A DNA stretch of 29,221 nt from a virus. Made by a program: the position numbers and the translations under genes. The first letter of the stretch is position 1. The number at the start of each line of letters is the position of its first letter. The notes beneath the pieces were generated by a model. The model was given only the letters and a program-made list of their open reading frames with translations, ran no database searches and was not told where the DNA came from. The stretch spans positions 1-29,221 of the IMG/VR virus record IMGVR_UViG_3300010885_001361. One strand, written 5' to 3'. Of this stretch, positions 9,842 through 17,768 are shown one piece after another.

Positions 9842-10765
9842 ATGGCAACACCAGCCGGTAGCCCTACCACTGTAACGTCCATCTCCAACCTCGTCCAAAC
9901 AGCGTACGATCAGTACGTTCGTATGGCACTTCGCTCCATTCCAGTAATGCGTGCGATTGCTGATGTAAAGCCAAATCAGCAAGCAATGCCAGGATCATCA
10001 GTTGTATTCTCAATCTATTCAGATCTTAGTGCAGCAACATCTACACTAACTGAAACTTCTGATGTATCTTCAATTGCCCTAGGCAACCCATCACAGGTAA
10101 CTGTGACACTACAGGAATACGGTTCAGCCGTAACCACAACAAAGAAGTTAAACCTAACTTCATTCAACGACGTAGATTCAGCACTAGCTGACATCATTGC
10201 TTACAATGCTGCAGATTCTATTGACTCTATCGTTGCTTCAGTTCTAACAGGTGGCACAAACGTCATCTACGCAGGAACTGCTACAACTCGCGCAACTATC
10301 TCATCAACAATGACTATCTCTGTTGCTGATATCCGTGAGGCTGTAACTCAGCTTCGTTCAAACAAGGCATTGCCTCGTATTGGCGAACTATATGCTGCAT
10401 ACCTACACCCACGTCAGTCTGCTGACCTACGTGCTGAATCAGGTACTGGTGGATTCCAAGAACTCACTAAGTACGTTGAGCGCACACCGTTCGTCGCAGG
10501 TGCAGTTGGAGTTATCGAAGGTGCGTTCGTAGTTGAAACACCTCGTGTTCCATCTGTTGCATCAACAGTAACTGTTTATCAGGGTGTTGTTGCAGGTCGT
10601 GAAGCACTGGCTGAAGCACAGGCTCAAGACATCACAACTGTCATTGGTCCAGAGATTGACGCATTGCGTCGTTTCCGTACCATCGGTTGGTACTATATGG
10701 GCGGCTTTGCTCGCCTACGCGAAGCGGCTCTATACCGCATCGAGTCTGCTACATCAATCAGCTAA
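9842..10765 (+). CDS. Major capsid protein, N4-gp56 family type (307 aa)
   Basis: Length, composition and C-terminus match the N4-gp56 family of HK97-fold capsid proteins: the segment DITTVIGPEIDALRRF is followed by GWYYMGGFARLRE and a terminal YRIES-like end. The N-terminal region contains the helix that precedes the E-loop and a Ser/Thr-rich beta section (residues 50-100), as expected. It follows the scaffold gene by 37 bp with a GGAAGGTG ribosome site and is followed by a strong hairpin, both usual for a highly expressed capsid gene. The family call is by eye from conserved C-terminal motifs. Confidence 0.85.
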   Translation: MATPAGSPTTVTSISNLVQTAYDQYVRMALRSIPVMRAIADVKPNQQAMPGSSVVFSIYSDLSAATSTLTETSDVSSIALGNPSQVTVTLQEYGSAVTTTKKLNLTSFNDVDSALADIIAYNAADSIDSIVASVLTGGTNVIYAGTATTRATISSTMTISVADIREAVTQLRSNKALPRIGELYAAYLHPRQSADLRAESGTGGFQELTKYVERTPFVAGAVGVIEGAFVVETPRVPSVASTVTVYQGVVAGREALAEAQAQDITTVIGPEIDALRRFRTIGWYYMGGFARLREAALYRIESATSIS

Positions 10766-10782
10766 TAGTTGGCTGACTGCAG

Positions 10783-10800
10783 GGCAGGAGCAATCCTGCC
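10783..10800 (+). other. Hairpin with GNRA loop after the capsid gene (processing site or weak terminator)
   Basis: GGCAGGA (10783-10789), loop GCAA, then TCCTGCC (10794-10800): a perfect 7-bp stem closed by a GNRA tetraloop, 18 bases after the capsid stop codon. The following TTGTGGTAAG is not a U-run, so full intrinsic termination is doubtful. It may protect the 3' end of the capsid transcript or act as a partial terminator that sets capsid above downstream products. Confidence 0.6.
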
Positions 10801-10827
10801 TTGTGGTAAGCCCACTAAGGAGAGTTA

Positions 10828-11130
10828 ATGTCTTATCAACTAATTACACCTTGGGACGCTGAGACGTGGATCGTAGACGGAACCTACGCCTCCCCCTATG
10901 CACGTCTTGCTGCACGTCCTGCGCCACAAGGTGGTCGCATCACAGATATAGGTCGTGGTATTACATTATTAGTAACAGGTACTACTGTTGCTGAGAACAG
11001 AACACCAAGCCAAGATGATTTAGCAGCAGCAGATGTATACTACCTCGGTGGTCACAGCTACGTGCTAGATGACAGCGCAGCACAAATCCTTATCAACGCC
11101 GGATATTCGGAGTACCTAACCCAACTATGA
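10828..11130 (+). CDS. Conserved-looking head gene (100 aa), unknown; candidate head completion or decoration protein
   Basis: It has an AAGGAGAG ribosome site 7 bp upstream of ATG and ends in an ATGA overlap with the next gene. The product appears beta-rich, with many aromatic residues (ITPWDAETWIVDGTY) and a C-terminal alpha/beta segment (AAADVYYLGGHSYVLDDSAA). No membrane segment is seen. Placement right after the capsid gene suggests head completion or decoration, but no specific family was recognised. Confidence 0.6.
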   Translation: MSYQLITPWDAETWIVDGTYASPYARLAARPAPQGGRITDIGRGITLLVTGTTVAENRTPSQDDLAAADVYYLGGHSYVLDDSAAQILINAGYSEYLTQL

Positions 11131-11417
11131 CACGTAACGATAACTGCACATCAAGTTGCAAGACACAAGACCATAGCAACTATGGCGATTGTATTAGACA
11201 GAATACTCCTATGTTTAATGGGGTTACACCCACTAAGGATGGCTGGGATCAGTCTAAGGTTAAGCGTGATGAGAAAGAACTCAATGCTTACTACGGCGCA
11301 GTGCGCCAAGGTATAGAGCCACGCTCAACACGTATGGAAGATATCAAGGCAGCAGAGATAATCAGTAACGAAGGTGGCAAAGCCTTTGACGGAACAACAC
11401 TTACATTCAAGGAGTAG
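11127..11417 (+). CDS. Small Cys-containing conserved actinophage protein (96 aa)
   Basis: Starts inside the previous stop (ATGA). The N-terminus has Cys at 7, 11 and 22 with His 16, in the pattern CTSSCKTQDHSNYGDCIR, which could bind a metal. The rest is a charged helical region containing ELNAYYGAVRQGIEP. The pattern recalls small proteins encoded after the capsid gene in many actinophages. Their function is not known to me. Coupling to the upstream gene suggests a shared virion-assembly role. Confidence 0.65.
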   Translation: MTRNDNCTSSCKTQDHSNYGDCIRQNTPMFNGVTPTKDGWDQSKVKRDEKELNAYYGAVRQGIEPRSTRMEDIKAAEIISNEGGKAFDGTTLTFKE

Positions 11418-11420
11418 AAA

Positions 11421-11591
11421 ATGCCAGTTAACAACCCAGAAGCATACGGTAAGGGACAAGAGAAGCAAGAGTTTGAAGAGTCTTACTACCAGCCATACCC
11501 AGTCGTACAGCCAGTATCACAGATGAAGTTTGACTCATACGACAAGCTACAATCAGGTGCATACGGTAAGCCTGCACCAAAGCAGGGGTAA
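11421..11591 (+). CDS. Small Tyr/Gln/Pro-rich protein (56 aa)
   Basis: Starts with ATG 3 bp after the preceding stop and uses GGAG at 11411 as ribosome site. It has 56 residues, rich in Tyr, Gln, Pro and Lys, containing ESYYQPYPVVQPVSQ, and is probably extended or disordered. Its TAA shares an A with the ATG of the next gene. It is the first of five very short coupled genes. Function unknown. Confidence 0.6.
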   Translation: MPVNNPEAYGKGQEKQEFEESYYQPYPVVQPVSQMKFDSYDKLQSGAYGKPAPKQG

Positions 11592-11782
11592 TGATGAAGA
11601 AAACAACACACCCAGGATTTAAGGCAGTACAGAAGAAGATCGCTGCAAAGCAGGGAGTCGGTATGGAGCGTGCTGGTGCGATTCTCGCAGCCGGTGCTCG
11701 CAAGGCATCTGCTAAGGCAGTTAAGGCTAACCCAAACTTGAAGAAGGTTTCAGGTGTTAAGAAAAAGATGGGTGGCAAGTAA
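11591..11782 (+). CDS. Small strongly basic protein (63 aa)
   Basis: Starts in a TAATGATG overlap; either of two adjacent ATGs (11591 or 11594) could be used. The product is rich in Lys and Ala (KAVQKKIAAKQGVGMERAGA, then KKMGGK at the end), probably helical, and has no acidic cluster or membrane segment. Histone-tail-like composition suggests nucleic-acid binding, for example packaged-DNA condensation, but that is inference. Confidence 0.7.
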   Translation: MMKKTTHPGFKAVQKKIAAKQGVGMERAGAILAAGARKASAKAVKANPNLKKVSGVKKKMGGK

Positions 11783-11955
11783 TGAAGAAGAAGGCAACCA
11801 AGACTAAGGTCGAGAAGGTAATGGGCGAGTTCAAGCGTGGAACCCTTCACTCAGGTAAAGACCCAAAGGGTCCTAAGAAGGCACCAGTTGTTAAGAACCG
11901 CAAGCAAGCTATTGCTATCGCGCTAAGCGCAGCAGGCAAAGCAAAGAAGAAGTAA
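11782..11955 (+). CDS. Small basic protein (57 aa), DUF6496-like
   Basis: The ATG overlaps the previous TAA. The sequence has VMGEFKRGTLHSGK followed by VVKNRKQAIAIALSAAGK. I recognise this as the pattern of DUF6496-type proteins (EFK.GTL.SG, then KQAIAIALSEA) found in bacteria and phages. The function of that family is not known to me. It is very Lys-rich and lies in the same coupled run as its basic neighbours. The family call is from memory of the motif. Confidence 0.7.
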   Translation: MKKKATKTKVEKVMGEFKRGTLHSGKDPKGPKKAPVVKNRKQAIAIALSAAGKAKKK

Positions 11956-12219
11956 ATGGCAAAGAAAGATCCTCGCTTAGAGCGAGCAGGGGTATCTGGT
12001 TTTAACAAGCCTAAGCGCACACCTAACCATCCTAAGAAATCACACGTAGTTGTGGCTAAAGAGGGAGATCAGGTAAAGACTATCCGCTTTGGACAGCAAG
12101 GCGTTACAGGTGACAAGAAGCCTACGGCTCGTCAAGCATCTTTCAAAGCTCGTCACGCAAAAAACATTGCTAAGGGCAAAATGTCTGCAGCATATTGGGC
12201 TAACAAGGAGAAATGGTGA
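11956..12219 (+). CDS. Small basic protein (87 aa) with RHAKNI...AAYWANKEKW C-terminus
   Basis: ATG follows directly on the previous stop. The C-terminal half (IRFGQQGVTGD, then ARQASFKARHAKNIAKGKMSA and the aromatic end YWANKEKW) matches a pattern I know from small proteins of environmental tailed phages, where an R/KFG segment precedes an SFKARH motif. The role is unknown. High Arg/Lys and one His point to nucleic-acid contact as one option. No membrane or signal segment is visible. Confidence 0.7.
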   Translation: MAKKDPRLERAGVSGFNKPKRTPNHPKKSHVVVAKEGDQVKTIRFGQQGVTGDKKPTARQASFKARHAKNIAKGKMSAAYWANKEKW

Positions 12220-12380
12220 AAAAGAAAACAGCATTCTGGGACAAACCAAATCCTAACAAGAAGTCAAAGCCTTTAACACCTGAGCAGAAGAAGCAGGCTA
12301 AGGCACGTGCCAAGGCAGCTGGGCGACCATACCCAAACTTGGTGGACTCGGCAGCAGTTGCAAGAAAAAAGTCTAAGTAA
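12216..12380 (+). CDS. Small Lys-rich protein (54-55 aa) with AKARAKAAGRPYPN motif
   Basis: Two starts are possible: ATG at 12213, only 2 bases after AAGGAG (12205-12210), or GTG at 12216, 5 bases after it and overlapping the previous TGA as GTGA. I favour GTG because of the spacing. The product reads KKKTAFWDKPNP, a Lys-rich helix (TPEQKKQAKARAKAAGR) and PYPNLVDSAAVAR. The GRPYPNLVD segment is recurrent in small phage proteins of this kind. It is the last of the coupled run. Confidence 0.65.
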   Translation: MKKKTAFWDKPNPNKKSKPLTPEQKKQAKARAKAAGRPYPNLVDSAAVARKKSK

Positions 12381-12399
12381 AACAATCTAAGGAGAAACA

Positions 12400-14781
12400 A
12401 TGTCACTAGGAACTCTAGGTAGCACACTTAACGATGAACTCAATCGTCTAGCAAATGGTGGTACCTATCGTGATAGCGGTGCTATGGTTGATGAGGCACT
12501 TGCCGCTAAGCAATGGGCCAACCGTGAAAACATCTCTCCTTACACAACAGATACAGTAGGAGTGCTCAATGAGATCGCAGGGCTGGGGACTAATCGCCAA
12601 AATTGGCTTGACTTTAACGGCGTATGTAATTACATCGCTGGTACTTCTGGCTTACCTGCAGCAGCAGCTCTCCGACAAATCTACCCAACCACCGATCTCC
12701 TAACTGGTGTTGCCTCTTACTACATTGATGCAACAGATGCTTCTGCATCTGGACAGACTGTTACTAACCTTGGCGCAGCTGGCTCACTATTACCAACTAC
12801 TGTTGGCTCAACTACCTCTGCAGACTCTAACGATCCTATCTTCCTAGCCCATACTGGCACTAATTATGTTTATCTGCCAGGTGCTTCTGGTAATTATATC
12901 TCAACTCCTGATGCTGCTGCATTAGATATTACTGGAGATATAGATATTCGTGTTCAATTAGCACCAGACGATTGGACACCTACAGCCGCTTTACAAATTC
13001 TAGCAAAAGAATCATCTGCAACAACTCGTTCTTATCGTTTTTCTTTATTAAGTACTGGTGGTATTCAACTAATTTGGTCAGTAGATGGTTCGGCAACCCT
13101 TGTTTCCGCATCAACTGCTCCAGTGTCAGCAACTGATGGAGCAGTTAAATGGGTCCGTGTAACACTTGATGTAAATAACGGAGCATCAGGTAATACAACT
13201 ACATTCTTTACTTCAGATGATGGCTCTAGTTGGACTCAACTAGGTACAACTATTGTCGCTGCTGGAACTACAAGCATATTTAATTCAACATCACCAGTTG
13301 AAATTGGTTCAAGATTCTTGGGAGTAAACGAACCATTTGCAGGCAAAATTTACCGAGCACAAATCTTCTCAGACATTACAAGTACCAATAAGGTTCTCGA
13401 TGTGGACACCTCAGTTATCACTGCTGGTGCTGCTACATCCTTTACTGCACTTACTGGTCAGACTATGACCATTAACCGTTCAAGCACTGGACGCAAGTCT
13501 GTTGCTGTAACTCAACCTACTTGGCTCTTTGGTACTGATGACTATATGGAAGTTAACAACCGCTATATGGCTTACAGTGGAAGTAAATATATGTATCTGC
13601 CTGGTATTGCATCTAACTATGCCTCAGCACCTGATTCAGCGGCGCTAGATATTACGGGTGACATTGATTTGCGCGTAAAAGTTGCAATGGACGATTGGAC
13701 GCCGAGTGCAATAAATATATTGCTGGCAAAGCGACCAAATGGCTCAAGTCAGCAAAGTTATTTCTTCTACCTAAATACCGATGGAACAATTGCTATTAGT
13801 TGGACAACAGACGGAGCAACAGTAGTTACAAAAGGTTCTACCGTGGTAACAGGAATTGCCGATGGTGTCACTAAGTGGGTACGTGCTACATTAGACGTTG
13901 ATAATGGTGCGTCAGGAAATACTGTTACATTTTTTACATCTGATGACGGAAGTACTTGGACGCAATTAGGTTCAACAGTAGTAACTGCTGGAGTTACAAG
14001 CATTTATTCTGGAACAGGAATCCTAGAAATAGGTTCACAATTTACTGGAGCAAGTGCCCCAGCCCGTGGCAAGTTCTTCCGCGCACAGGTACTAAGCGGT
14101 ATCGGTGGCACAGTAGCCTTCGATGCTAACTTTGAGAACAGCATTACCAGCCTATTGCAGACATCATTTACTGAATCCTCAACTAATGGTGCCACTGTAA
14201 CAATCAACCGTTCTGGTAGTACATTCCGCAGTGCTGGTATTACTGCTGCTGGTTACCTCTACCCAGGAGCAACTAACACATTTAGCAATAGCACTACAGA
14301 CTTTTTGAACTTTGGTGCTACTGATTCCTTTACAGCCTTAGTAGTATCTCGCCAAGCAAACTACACCGCTACTCAATTCCTTTTGTCAAAAGCACTTGGA
14401 CTTGCAAGTGCTGGCTACCTTATTAGAAATGCAACTGGAACCCCTGCTAACCTTGCTGGTCAAATTTACGACACAACTACAGGTGTTGGACTTACTGGAC
14501 TAGGTAGAACAAATCTTGCTTTAGTACTTTCAACATTAGTAAGAAATACCTCTACAGACATTGCAACAATGTATACAAATTCAACTGTTGGAACACTATC
14601 AACGGATACAACTACTAGTTCATTATCAAATGTAATAACATTGCAAATTGGTAGAGCAGGTGAAGGAAGTTCTTATGCCGATATGGAACTATACGCAGTA
14701 GCTGTATTCCGTCAGGCATTAACTGCCACACAGATCCGTCAGATTACTAACTACTTTGCTAACCGAGAGGTGTACCTATAA
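12400..14781 (+). CDS. Tail/adsorption protein with tandem LamG-like domains (793 aa)
   Basis: The N-terminal 95 residues are helical and may anchor to the virion. Two homologous units follow: residues 156-326 (YVYLPGASGNYISTPDAAALDI onward in shortened form) and 397-568, of 171 and 172 residues. Both contain LPG..NY, AALDITGDID, a KWVR.TLDV block, TFFTSDDGS.WTQLG and a final EIGS.F segment. This is the layout of concanavalin-A/LamG-type jelly rolls, which often bind carbohydrate. A third, more diverged beta domain covers about residues 610-793 and ends with a helix typical of LamG C-termini (ALTATQIRQITNYFA). Probable receptor-binding or surface protein. Ribosome site AAGGAG. Confidence 0.75.
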   Translation: MSLGTLGSTLNDELNRLANGGTYRDSGAMVDEALAAKQWANRENISPYTTDTVGVLNEIAGLGTNRQNWLDFNGVCNYIAGTSGLPAAAALRQIYPTTDLLTGVASYYIDATDASASGQTVTNLGAAGSLLPTTVGSTTSADSNDPIFLAHTGTNYVYLPGASGNYISTPDAAALDITGDIDIRVQLAPDDWTPTAALQILAKESSATTRSYRFSLLSTGGIQLIWSVDGSATLVSASTAPVSATDGAVKWVRVTLDVNNGASGNTTTFFTSDDGSSWTQLGTTIVAAGTTSIFNSTSPVEIGSRFLGVNEPFAGKIYRAQIFSDITSTNKVLDVDTSVITAGAATSFTALTGQTMTINRSSTGRKSVAVTQPTWLFGTDDYMEVNNRYMAYSGSKYMYLPGIASNYASAPDSAALDITGDIDLRVKVAMDDWTPSAINILLAKRPNGSSQQSYFFYLNTDGTIAISWTTDGATVVTKGSTVVTGIADGVTKWVRATLDVDNGASGNTVTFFTSDDGSTWTQLGSTVVTAGVTSIYSGTGILEIGSQFTGASAPARGKFFRAQVLSGIGGTVAFDANFENSITSLLQTSFTESSTNGATVTINRSGSTFRSAGITAAGYLYPGATNTFSNSTTDFLNFGATDSFTALVVSRQANYTATQFLLSKALGLASAGYLIRNATGTPANLAGQIYDTTTGVGLTGLGRTNLALVLSTLVRNTSTDIATMYTNSTVGTLSTDTTTSSLSNVITLQIGRAGEGSSYADMELYAVAVFRQALTATQIRQITNYFANREVYL
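12865..14103 (+). repeat. Tandem domain duplication inside the LamG-like tail protein
   Basis: Unit 1 (12865-13377) and unit 2 (13588-14103) encode closely related 171- and 172-residue domains separated by about 70 residues. Shared landmarks include SGNTxTFFTSDDGS and WTQLG. Similarity is clear in protein but broken by many synonymous changes in DNA, so the duplication is not recent. Confidence 0.75.
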
Positions 14782-15008
14782 TGGGAACATTACGTTCAAC
14801 TGAGGTTGTATTCATTCCTAATGAAGATCCTGACCTGCCAGATACAGCCGTGCCTGCCTGTCAAGGGCTAGTCATCAACGGTGTTCTGCTCGGTGACCCT
14901 GTAGAAATTGACGGAGATCCCAACACCTATGAGTGGGATGATGGCGCTTTCCCTACCGGCGTGGTATACCCAGATGGAACCGTAGTTCCAGATGAAGAGC
15001 CTGTATAA
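14781..15008 (+). CDS. Small acidic protein (75 aa), unknown
   Basis: Starts in a TAATG overlap with the LamG-like gene; GAGAGGTG lies upstream. The product is acidic and Pro-rich (FIPNEDPDLPDTAVPACQG, then GVVYPDGTVVPDEEPV) and probably beta or extended, with one Cys. It may be an accessory or chaperone of the preceding tail protein because of the coupling, but no family is recognised. Confidence 0.6.
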   Translation: MGTLRSTEVVFIPNEDPDLPDTAVPACQGLVINGVLLGDPVEIDGDPNTYEWDDGAFPTGVVYPDGTVVPDEEPV

Positions 15009-15016
15009 TAACTGCT

Positions 15017-16066
15017 ATGAAAGTAGCTGTATATGCCATTGCCAAGAACGAGGAAAAGCACGTAGCACGCTGGCTGACATCTAGCCTGAAAGCTGACTAT
15101 CACCTGATAGCAGATACTGGTTCTACAGATGAGACAGTTGCTATAGCCAAGTCCCTTGGCATCAATGTCATAGAGATCAAGGTTGAACCTTGGCGCTTTG
15201 ACACAGCAAGGAACCTCAGCCTAGATGCCCTGCCAGATGATATTGACTACTGCGTAGCCCTAGATATGGATGAGGTGCTAACTCCAGGCTGGCGTGAGCA
15301 GCTTGAGATTGCCCATTCAGAAGGCATAGAACGCCCACAGTACCGCTTTATTACCTCGTGGGATGAAAAGGGTAAGCCTCTTACAGAGTTAGACGGATTT
15401 CGTATCCACAAGCGTCACGGTATGACCTGGGTACATCCTATCCACGAGGTGCTCAGGTGTACTGAAGGTGAAGACAAGCACAAGGTTTATCCCTTTGAGG
15501 TTCACCACCTGCCAGATCACGACAAGCCTAGAAATTACTTGAAGCAGTTAGAGACAGCAGTCAAAGAAGATCCTAATGCTCGTAACCTGTACTACCTAGC
15601 CAGAGAATACTTTGGTCACGGCAAACTAGATAAGGCACAGAAGGTCATCAAGCGATACCTCAAGGTATCTGAGTTTGATGCTGAGAAGTCTTATGCCTTG
15701 CGGATGCTAGCCAAATGTGAGGTACATAAACAGGAGCATTGGCTCCTTGCCTCAATGGAAACCTATCCTAGCCGTGAGTCAGTACTGGCTTTGGCTAACT
15801 ACTACTACGCCAACCAACGCTGGCAAGAGTGCAACTATGTTGCCAAGCGTGGCTTAGATTTCAAAGAAAGAACATCAGAGTTTCTATCAGAGAACTGGGC
15901 GTGGGGTCATATGGGATATGACCTTGCAGCTGTCTCTGCGTGGAAACTAGGTAAGTATCAAGAAGCCTACGAGTATGGTCAGCAAGCAGTTCTTAAATCA
16001 CCTCACGATGAAACTTTACGAAATAACCTCAAGTCCTATCAGGAGAAAATAGATGCCAACGTTTAA
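15017..16066 (+). CDS. GT2-type glycosyltransferase with C-terminal TPR-like repeats (349 aa)
   Basis: The N-terminal 120 residues have the GT-A fold signature of family 2 glycosyltransferases: AIAKNEEKHVARWL at 7-20, ADTGSTDET at 32-40, which binds the nucleotide sugar in this family, and ALDMDEVL at 81-88 with the DxD metal site at D83-D85. The later half has helical pairs resembling TPRs (NARNLYYLAREYFGHGKLDKA; KLGKYQEAYEYGQQAV). This architecture occurs in SunS/TPR-type protein glycosyltransferases and in many phage enzymes. It sits among tail genes and overlaps the adaptor gene by 14 bp, so a virion protein is a plausible acceptor. The ribosome site is weak. Confidence 0.85.
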   Translation: MKVAVYAIAKNEEKHVARWLTSSLKADYHLIADTGSTDETVAIAKSLGINVIEIKVEPWRFDTARNLSLDALPDDIDYCVALDMDEVLTPGWREQLEIAHSEGIERPQYRFITSWDEKGKPLTELDGFRIHKRHGMTWVHPIHEVLRCTEGEDKHKVYPFEVHHLPDHDKPRNYLKQLETAVKEDPNARNLYYLAREYFGHGKLDKAQKVIKRYLKVSEFDAEKSYALRMLAKCEVHKQEHWLLASMETYPSRESVLALANYYYANQRWQECNYVAKRGLDFKERTSEFLSENWAWGHMGYDLAAVSAWKLGKYQEAYEYGQQAVLKSPHDETLRNNLKSYQEKIDANV

Positions 16067-16958
16067 CGATATCATTAACGAAGTGCGTTCCAATTTACAG
16101 GGATACACCTTAAGGCAAGACCGCCTCACATACCTTGCCAATACAGGTGGCATCACCGCATCTGGTACCAGCATTGAGGTTGGTTCATCTAACAACCTTG
16201 CTAAAGGCATCATTGAAATTGATGATGAACTTATCTGGATTGACTCCTTTGACAAGGCAACAAGCACGATGAACGTTATCCCTGCAGGCTTTGGTCGTGG
16301 CTATCAGGGAACAGATGCAGCATCTCACGCACAGTATGCTCAGGTAATCCTATCTCCAACCTTTCCACGTCAGAGCATTAAGCGTGCAATCAATGACACT
16401 ATCAACTCATTCTTTCCTAAGCTCTGGGGCGTAAGCTCTACTACCTTTACCTTCAACGCAAGCCAGACTGCATACTCACTGCCAGCAGATGCACAATCTG
16501 TCATCTATGCCTCTTGGCAGACAACAGGTTCTAGCCTTGAGTGGTTGCCTATCAACCGCTGGCGTATGGACCCAATGGCTAACGTAACAGCATTTGCTAC
16601 CGGTAACACTATTAACATTTATGAGAACATCCAACCAGGTAGAACCGTTCAGGTCTTCTACACTAAGGAACCAACAGTCCTAACAGATAACGGTGATGAC
16701 TTTGCAACAGTAACAGGGTTGCCATCATCTGCCTATGATGTAGTTGTGCTTGGTGCCTCATACAAGTTGCTTTCATTCCTTGACCCAGGTCGTATCAACT
16801 TAACATCTGCTGAGGCTGACCTTAACGATTCAAAGATTCCATCCAATGCAGGTGTTGGTGCATCTCGTTACATCTACGCTCTATATCAACAGCGTCTTAA
16901 TGAAGAAGCGCTCAAGCTACAAGACAAATATCCAATCCGAATCCACTACATTAAGTAA
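16053..16958 (+). CDS. Probable head-tail adaptor/connector protein (301 aa)
   Basis: AGGAG precedes ATG by 6 bp. The N-terminus (TFNDIINEVRSNLQGYT) is followed by a beta-rich inserted domain (residues 25-105) containing FGRGYQGT and SHA, like the small beta modules often inserted in tail proteins. Next comes FPRQSIKRAINDTINSFFPKLW, a helix pair, then Y.LP.D (AYSLPADAQSV), as in many gp6/gp11-type adaptors. The C-terminus is a helical bundle (YALYQQRLNEEALKLQDKYP). I infer a ring protein between portal and tail. It has no enzymatic motif. Confidence 0.55.
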   Translation: MPTFNDIINEVRSNLQGYTLRQDRLTYLANTGGITASGTSIEVGSSNNLAKGIIEIDDELIWIDSFDKATSTMNVIPAGFGRGYQGTDAASHAQYAQVILSPTFPRQSIKRAINDTINSFFPKLWGVSSTTFTFNASQTAYSLPADAQSVIYASWQTTGSSLEWLPINRWRMDPMANVTAFATGNTINIYENIQPGRTVQVFYTKEPTVLTDNGDDFATVTGLPSSAYDVVVLGASYKLLSFLDPGRINLTSAEADLNDSKIPSNAGVGASRYIYALYQQRLNEEALKLQDKYPIRIHYIK

Positions 16959-16967
16959 GGCAGACCA

Positions 16968-17768
16968 ATGACACGTAGATACTCATCCATCAGCGTAGAG
17001 ACAACACTACAAACAACCGCTTCAATAGGTGCTACAACTCTTACACTACCTTCTTCAGGTGCTGTTACCGCGCTCCTTGGTGGAGCAACGCTTTCTCCAG
17101 GCAATGTGGATCAGTTCACTGTAGTGCTAGACCCAGATACAGCCAATGAAGAGATTGTATTTGTCACCGAAACATCTGGTGCAACATTAACAGTAGTGCG
17201 TGCTCGTGCTGGAACTGCTGCAGTTGCTCACACAGCAGGTGCAGTCATCCGTCACTCATTGACTTCAGATGACTTGACTTACTACACAACAGGTGTTGAC
17301 TCAGCAGCAACGGCTGCAGGAACTCTAACCTTTAGCAACAAGACTATTGCCCTTGGCTCTAACACAGTCTCAGGTACTACTGCTCAGTTTAATACTGCGT
17401 TAACAGATGGTGATTTTGCTACCCTTGCTGGAACTAACACCCTGACTAACAAGACTCTGACTACACCTGTGGCTAGTATTGCAATCAATCCTCAGACAAC
17501 TGCATACACCTTGGTTGCTACAGATAAGAGCAAGTTGGTAACAGTTACATCTGCCACTGCTGCAAATATCACAGTGCCACCAAGCATCTTTGCTGCAGGA
17601 GATATCATCTATGTAGCACGTCTAGGTGCAGGTACTTGCTCTCTAACTGCAGGTGCTGGAGTTACTATCAACACCACACCTGGTCTAAGCCTACGTGCTC
17701 AGAACTCAACAGCAGCAATTATCTGTACAGCATCTAACACATTCTTGGCTACTGGAGATCTTTCTTAA
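16968..17768 (+). CDS. Tail-fibre-like protein (266 aa)
   Basis: It is almost entirely beta and rich in Thr, Ala, Ser and Gly. Residues 10-100 form an N-terminal module with EEIVFVTETSG and RARAGTAAVAHTAGA, common in phage tail proteins. The centre has the fibre repeat phrase TLTNKTLTTPV. The last 90 residues (YTLVATDKSKLVTV, ITVPP, GAGVTI, LSLRAQNSTA, then GDLS at the end) match a C-terminal domain widespread in phage tail fibres and appendages. The stop overlaps the ATG of the mucin-like gene as TAATG, so the two products are translationally coupled and may assemble together. Confidence 0.75.
   Translation: MTRRYSSISVETTLQTTASIGATTLTLPSSGAVTALLGGATLSPGNVDQFTVVLDPDTANEEIVFVTETSGATLTVVRARAGTAAVAHTAGAVIRHSLTSDDLTYYTTGVDSAATAAGTLTFSNKTIALGSNTVSGTTAQFNTALTDGDFATLAGTNTLTNKTLTTPVASIAINPQTTAYTLVATDKSKLVTVTSATAANITVPPSIFAAGDIIYVARLGAGTCSLTAGAGVTINTTPGLSLRAQNSTAAIICTASNTFLATGDLS

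Noticed and set aside
11428-11850. - strand ORF of 140 aa across the tiny basic genes
   Set aside because: The + strand holds four coupled short genes with recognisable motifs and ribosome sites; the - strand ORF has no ribosome site and only Lys-codon complements.
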